Source: Herpetosiphon sp042688385 (lineage in GTDB: Bacteria; Chloroflexota; Chloroflexia; Chloroflexales; Herpetosiphonaceae). Taken from it: a DNA stretch of 64,000 nucleotides. Below the pieces are notes generated by a model. That model was not told the DNA's origin. It worked only from the letters and a program-made list of their open reading frames with translations, and did no database searches. The stretch is taken from the NCBI RefSeq assembly GCF_042688385.1, contig NZ_JBHUPY010000015.1, forward strand, positions 230,577-294,576. Reading direction: 5' to 3'. Numbering within the stretch: position 1 is the first letter of the stretch; each line of letters begins with the position of its first letter. The position numbers and the translations under genes were made by a program. This document shows positions 60,061-64,000 of this stretch, one piece after another.

Positions 60061-61104
60061 CTAGGGTGCAGGTACTACGGCCACAACCCGTGTACCCCGG
60101 CCTACCGTGCTTTCTATGCCCATTTGGCCGCGCAACAAGACTTCTGCTTGTTGGCGAAGGCTGGCGATGCCCATATTGCGCTTGCCAGTGGGATCATTGA
60201 GGGTTTCGGCAACATGGAAACCAGCGCCATCATCCTCAATTGCAATCTGAATTTTGCTTGGGTCGGCCTCGAGAATAATGCGTACATGCGATGCATTGGC
60301 ATGGCGTTGGACATTATTCAAGGCTTCTTGCACAAAGCGGAAAATGGTTACTTCATAATGGCTTGGTAAGCGAGATTCCAAGCCTTGGACCATAAGATTG
60401 ATTTCGATGCCGTTTTTATCGCCAAATTCTTGGCCATAGCGTTTGAGCGTCGGCAGCAAACCAAGGTCATCGAGGGTCATCGGACGCAGATCAAAGATAA
60501 ACCGCCGCGTATCTTGCAACACTGTATTGATGGCAGTTTTGAGGCTGGCCATTTCTGAGCGTGCTTGATTGGTGTCGTGATCAAGAAAGCGTTCGCAAAT
60601 TTCGGCACGCAGCACCAGGTTGCTCATCGATTGAGCTGGGCCATCGTGCATTTGCAGCGAAATGCGCAGGCGCTCTTTTTCTTGGGCCTGAATAATTGCC
60701 GCAATTTGCTCTTGTGGATCAACTTGGGGCAAGTTTGAGATCGTTGTTTCGGCGACAACGCTGACTTCATCGAGGCTTTGAATGAGTTTTTGCAGCGTAT
60801 CTTGTTGCTCACGCAGCAATTGTTGCTTGGTTTGCAATTGCTCAACTTGGCTGCGCATCATTTGCACGCGGGTTTGAACCTCTTGGGCTGAGGTATAGAA
60901 ATTTTTAATATCAACTTTTTCGTAGCGCTCGAAATTGACTTCCATATCGCGACGGCGGCTGGAAACTGACATTTCGCGTTGCGACATTTTATCGACTTCT
61001 GCTTGATTTTGGCGAATCAAGGCATCGAGTTCGGTCATTTGGCGACGAATGCGGTCTTGTTGGTCACGCAATTCTTTTAATAATGCGTCTTTATCGGCTG
61101 CCAT
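60061..61104 (-). CDS. DegS-like cytoplasmic sensor histidine kinase
   Basis: This is a 347-residue soluble kinase. The first 130 residues are a long coiled coil (LRDQQDRIRRQMTELDALI and similar), as in DegS of Bacillus. HisKA_3 has His153 in LQMHDGPAQSMSN, and the HATPase has FVQEALNNVQRHANA, EDDGAGFH and GIASLRQQAE. DegS-type kinases control a DegU/NarL-type regulator, but none is adjacent. It precedes the two pilin genes on the same strand, though each of these has its own promoter. Its TAG stop is at 60061. Confidence 0.93.
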   Translation of the reverse strand: MAADKDALLKELRDQQDRIRRQMTELDALIRQNQAEVDKMSQREMSVSSRRRDMEVNFERYEKVDIKNFYTSAQEVQTRVQMMRSQVEQLQTKQQLLREQQDTLQKLIQSLDEVSVVAETTISNLPQVDPQEQIAAIIQAQEKERLRISLQMHDGPAQSMSNLVLRAEICERFLDHDTNQARSEMASLKTAINTVLQDTRRFIFDLRPMTLDDLGLLPTLKRYGQEFGDKNGIEINLMVQGLESRLPSHYEVTIFRFVQEALNNVQRHANASHVRIILEADPSKIQIAIEDDGAGFHVAETLNDPTGKRNMGIASLRQQAEVLLRGQMGIESTVGRGTRVVAVVPAP

Positions 61105-61168
61105 TGGCCCTCCAATTCGCTGGTGCTGCGTAAGAGAAATTATACTGGTGGCAAATTTGCTGCGTCAA

Positions 61169-62365
61169 TTATACCCAGCGACGTAGCACTAAAACAGCGT
61201 TTGAGCCACCAAAACCAAACGATTCTTTAACGGCGAGATTAATTGGCTGCTTGCGTGCGCCTTCAACCACAAAATCCAAATCGCAATCTTGGTCTCCAGC
61301 TTGCCAATTGATGGTTGGCGGCAAGATTTGATCGCGCAAGGCTAAGATGGTAGCAATGGCTTCGAGCGCAGAGCTTGCACCCATCGCATGGCCGGTTGCG
61401 CCTTTGATGGCGGAAATTGGCACATGCTGCGCTCGTTGGCCAAAGACGGCCTTGATGGTCGCTGCTTCAGCTGCATCGCCAAGCTTGGTGCCAGTTGCAT
61501 GGGCATTAATATAATCGACATCGTGAATGCTCATATTGGCCCGTTGTAAGGCTTTGGTTAATGTTAATGTCTGATGTTCCAAATCGGGTGCGACGATGCT
61601 GCCGCTGGCGGTCGTGGCCGCAGAAGCAACGATCTCGGCCAGAATCGGGGCCTTGCGAGCTTGGGCATGCTCAAGGCTTTCGAGCACAAACGCTCCAGCG
61701 CCTTCGGCCAGCACTAAGCCATTACGATCGGCGCTAAATGGACGACAAGCCCGATTCGGGTCGCTCAAATCGGTTGCCAGCACGCGCAATGGTTTCCAAG
61801 CTGCATACATACCTTTGGTTAATGGTGCATCGGAAGCCCCAGCAACGGCGGTTTCAATCGCGCCAGCTCGAATCAGATCGGCGGCGATGCCAATTGCTTG
61901 CAAGCCAGAGGCGCAGGTTGCCGAAATTAAGGTGCTAGGGCCGTGTAAATCGAACACCGTACAGAGGTGTGGCAGCACGGCGGCGGGCATACAGGCTGGC
62001 ACGGTATCGGCACGTACTTTGCCATTGGTAAACCAATTTTCATAGCAGGCTTCGATTGTTGAAATGGTGGTATAGCCTGTGCCCCATAAGACGGCGGTAT
62101 CTTGGGGTAGGCCTTGGGCCATGCTGATAGCTTGTTGCACCGCATGGTGCGCTAAACTGATCATGCGGTCTGGTTGGCGGCGATGGCTGGTAAGTAGCGG
62201 TAACTCGGGGGTTGCGCCACCAACCACCGGATCTTTATAGGGTGCCAGCTCGGGCAGTGGTTTGACCCCACTTTGGCCAGCGAGCAAGGCGGCCCAATAT
62301 GTTTCAATATCATTCCCAAGGGCGCTGCAAATCCCGATTCCGGTGATGACAACTCGCTGTTTCAT
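61169..62365 (-). CDS. Beta-ketoacyl-ACP synthase II-like enzyme
   Basis: This 398-residue condensing enzyme of the FabF/KAS II group extends acyl chains with malonyl-ACP. The Cys-His-His triad is complete: Cys151 in SATCASGLQAIG, His289 in INAHATGTKLGD and His326 in KGATGHAMGASS. VITGIGICSALGND at the start is typical. It is somewhat shorter than FabF of E. coli (413). No other fatty-acid or polyketide gene is close, so it could act in primary lipid synthesis or in a special product. ATG 62365 is fixed by GAGGAG five bases upstream; the longer frame to 62404 has no ribosome site. Confidence 0.9.
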   Translation of the reverse strand: MKQRVVITGIGICSALGNDIETYWAALLAGQSGVKPLPELAPYKDPVVGGATPELPLLTSHRRQPDRMISLAHHAVQQAISMAQGLPQDTAVLWGTGYTTISTIEACYENWFTNGKVRADTVPACMPAAVLPHLCTVFDLHGPSTLISATCASGLQAIGIAADLIRAGAIETAVAGASDAPLTKGMYAAWKPLRVLATDLSDPNRACRPFSADRNGLVLAEGAGAFVLESLEHAQARKAPILAEIVASAATTASGSIVAPDLEHQTLTLTKALQRANMSIHDVDYINAHATGTKLGDAAEAATIKAVFGQRAQHVPISAIKGATGHAMGASSALEAIATILALRDQILPPTINWQAGDQDCDLDFVVEGARKQPINLAVKESFGFGGSNAVLVLRRWV

Positions 62366-62471
62366 AGAGGCTCCTCTGCGCTGCCGACCTACCACAGGCT
62401 CCATTGACGTGGTATGGCTTGGTGGTTTCGGGGTTATGATGCTACGCTCATTGTAGCGGGGAGTGTATCCA

Positions 62472-63323
62472 ATGTCGAATATCTATCTTGGCTGTGCGAT
62501 TTGGGGCTATCGGCCTTGGGTTGGCCAATTTTTGCCTGCTGGCACGAGCAATGGCGATATGCTCAAGGCCTATGCTGAACGGCTGACGACGGTGGAAATT
62601 AACGCGACGTTTTATGCAGTGCCCGACCAGCCGACGGTTGCGCGTTGGGCCAGCGATACGCCAAGCAACTTTCGCTTTTGCCCAAAAGTGCCGAGAGCAA
62701 TTAGCCATAGCGGCAATTTGACCCAGCAGATTGCTGCAACCAAGGCCTTTGTAGCCCAAATGCAATTCTTGGGCGCAAAACTTGGCCCGATTTTTCTGCA
62801 ACTTGGCCCGAGTTATAGCCCTGCCCAGTTTGGCGATTTGCAAACCTGGCTCGCGGCGTGGGATCGAAGTGTACCCTTGGCGGTTGAGGTGCGCCATCGT
62901 GGCTGGTTTGCACCGCAAGCAGCCCAGCGTTTGAATGGCCTGTTGGCTGAGCATGGGGTTGGGCGGGTGCTGGTCGATGTGCGCCCGATTAATACTGGCA
63001 CAACCAGCGATCAAGTCATTTTAGATGCGCGGCGTAAAAAGCCCACGGTTCCTTATCATGTTGATGTAACCGCGCCATTTGTGTTGTTGCGCTTTATGGG
63101 CCACCCCGATTTGGCGATTGATCGTCCGCTGTTGGAGCAATGGGCCGATACGATTGTGGCCATGCTGAACGATGGCTTAACCGTATATGGATTTATGCAT
63201 TGCCCCGTTGAAGAGCGTTCGCCAGAAATGTGCGAGATTTTGGCCCAAGCGTTGGTTGCGCGTGGCGTTGCGTATCCCTTGCCAACGCCGCCAGCGCCAA
63301 TCCAACAACTATCGCTCTTTTGA
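62472..63323 (+). CDS. DUF72-family protein (YecE-like)
   Basis: This 283-residue protein of the DUF72 family has a TIM-barrel fold. Family signatures are YLGCAIWGYRPWVGQF at the start, VEINATFYAVP, FCPKVPRAISH, LGPIFLQLGPSY, LAVEVRHRGWF and the late YGFMHCPVEERSPEMC. The molecular function of the family is unknown. ATG 62472 is preferred with GGGGAG eight bases upstream; the GTG at 62463 is too near that site. It is divergent from the FabF-like gene. Confidence 0.9.
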   Translation: MSNIYLGCAIWGYRPWVGQFLPAGTSNGDMLKAYAERLTTVEINATFYAVPDQPTVARWASDTPSNFRFCPKVPRAISHSGNLTQQIAATKAFVAQMQFLGAKLGPIFLQLGPSYSPAQFGDLQTWLAAWDRSVPLAVEVRHRGWFAPQAAQRLNGLLAEHGVGRVLVDVRPINTGTTSDQVILDARRKKPTVPYHVDVTAPFVLLRFMGHPDLAIDRPLLEQWADTIVAMLNDGLTVYGFMHCPVEERSPEMCEILAQALVARGVAYPLPTPPAPIQQLSLF

Positions 63324-63719
63324 TCAAACCAGCGCTTCGTGGTACTGTTGCTGATGGGAGTACATGGGGTCTGGTGGCCTCGTCAGTCTTCAAAATTGGT
63401 CGGCGCTATGACGAATAGCGTTGGTGTGTTCGATTCGCACGTGCTCCCGCCAACGCTCGATTAACAAGCCAAGATTGTTTGCAAGCGGTTATTTGCGTTT
63501 CCGCTAAAAGGTGTGTTATAATCGGCTTTCGTGCGAGTTGTGACATTTAAACAAGTCAACTTTATCTGGGTAAGTGTACCCCGCACACCATAACGTAGAA
63601 CCACGTAGGGAATGGTCAATTAAGGGGCCGCAGGGCGCGACTACCAATTTTCCATTCCTGTTCCGTTGTCTTTTTGTCAGCGGCTAACGGTATTTGTAAT
63701 AGCAGGAGCCACAAACGAC
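63324..63719. other. Upstream region and leader of tuf
   Basis: No gene is seen in these 396 bases. A promoter lies at 63493-63522. The leader of about 190 bases from there to tuf contains a long-range pairing GGAATGG (63610-63616) with CCATTCC around a GC-rich segment, and a local GTAGAACCACGTAG repeat. Confidence 0.6.
63493..63522 (+). promoter_or_regulatory. Sigma-70 type promoter for tuf
   Basis: The -35 is TTGCGT (63493-63498) and the -10 is TATAAT (63517-63522), with an 18-bp spacer. The tuf start is 198 bases downstream, so the mRNA has a long leader. Confidence 0.65.
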
Positions 63720-64000
63720 ATGGCTAAGCAAAAGTTTGAGCGGAATAAGCCCCACATCAACATTGGGACGATCGGACACGTTGACCACGGCAAGACCACC
63801 TTGACTGCTGCCATCACCAAAACCATGGCACTCCGTGGCCGCGCTGAATTCCGCGCTTTCGATCAAATCGACAATGCTCCAGAAGAACGCGCACGTGGGA
63901 TTACGATTTCGATTTCGCACGTTGAGTACGAAACCGAAAATCGCCACTATGCCCACGTCGACTGCCCAGGCCACGCCGACTATATCAAAAACATGATTAC
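63720..64000 (+). CDS. tuf: Elongation factor Tu, 3' end outside the window
   Basis: EF-Tu delivers aminoacyl-tRNA to the ribosome as a GTP complex. The 93 visible residues match its start: the family leader KQKFERNKPHINIGTIG, then the P-loop GHVDHGKTTL (about 19-28), the switch 1 segment ARGITISISHVEYE and the DCPGHADY motif near residue 82, including the catalytic His. AGGAG at 63704-63708 supports ATG 63720. It starts a new transcript rather than following rpsL-rpsG-fusA here. Chloroflexota often have two tuf copies; which one this is cannot be told. Confidence 0.98.
   Translation, partial: MAKQKFERNKPHINIGTIGHVDHGKTTLTAAITKTMALRGRAEFRAFDQIDNAPEERARGITISISHVEYETENRHYAHVDCPGHADYIKNMI

Noticed and set aside
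63523..63719. A tRNA or known riboswitch upstream of tuf
   Set aside because: No cloverleaf or known aptamer core was found, only a long-range stem.

Overview
The window is a chromosomal segment of a non-photosynthetic-looking Chloroflexota bacterium, most likely Herpetosiphon or a close relative. This assignment is inferred, with moderate confidence. It rests on roughly 50% GC, an auracyanin-like blue copper lipoprotein, two Agl23/TIGR03663-like GT-C membrane proteins in tandem, polyphosphate glucokinase, exported beta-propeller proteins ending in a YLP-x-V motif, Flp pilins, and intergenic spaces filled with phrase-like short repeats. Nearly all of it is chromosomal housekeeping and cell-envelope content; I see no prophage, CRISPR array or intact insertion sequence. 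|| Layout. 1-7.8 kb: the end of an aldehyde dehydrogenase gene, then two related GT-C type membrane proteins, the second carrying a six-blade NHL propeller. 7.9-11.6 kb: small proteins of unknown function, a CsbD-like stress protein, an exported putative zinc protease and a Thr/Pro/Arg repeat protein. 11.6-15.5 kb: dnaE with an unusual Asn-Gly-rich insert, preceded by two DnaA-box-like sites. 15.9-22 kb: a small AT-rich membrane gene, an exported beta-propeller protein, cdsA, a DinB-family gene and an MFS transporter. 22-28 kb: a GAF/PAS histidine kinase, ppgK, a small membrane protein, a second MFS transporter and a methyltransferase. 28.4-33.9 kb: pyrB, a 1027-residue ClpB-like ATPase fused to a release-factor-2-like domain, pyrR and a family 2 glycosyltransferase, all on the minus strand. 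34.6-42.4 kb: fumarylacetoacetase and a coupled unknown gene, then kptA, a CvpA-like gene, mutS2, a small membrane gene and a kinase-like ATPase protein. 42.4-48.1 kb: a deoxynucleoside kinase, tRNA-Thr(CGU) with a consensus promoter and terminator, a YitT-family protein, a NarL-type kinase, a DUF2306-like membrane protein and a peroxiredoxin-like protein. 48.1-54.2 kb: a moxR-DUF58-bat type operon. 54.5-64 kb: auracyanin-like protein, a PstS-like lipoprotein with kinase and receiver, MTA phosphorylase, two identical tandem Flp pilin genes too short to be found by length, a DegS-like kinase, a FabF-like synthase, a DUF72 protein and the start of tuf. || The most unusual gene is the AAA+/release-factor fusion at 29500-32583. 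Its second ATPase module is intact. Its first has lost normal Walker B residues, and the second module lacks the usual GYVG pore loop. The C-terminal third clearly resembles RF2 in its first helices, its central domain and its extreme C-terminus, but it lacks the GGQ peptidyl-hydrolysis motif and the SPF stop-codon-reading tripeptide. It overlaps pyrR by one base and is separated from pyrB by an intrinsic terminator placed 36 bp before the pyrB start. I infer a ribosome-directed unfoldase or remodeller co-transcribed with pyrimidine genes. || The second notable layer is the intergenic repeats. Four copies of a 120-135 bp imperfect inverted repeat lie at 21.8, 28.3, 34.3 and 43.3 kb, in both orientations and without any coding capacity. 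At least seven intergenic regions also carry a shared vocabulary of short A/G-rich and C/T-rich phrases, in two cases inside what is otherwise an operon.
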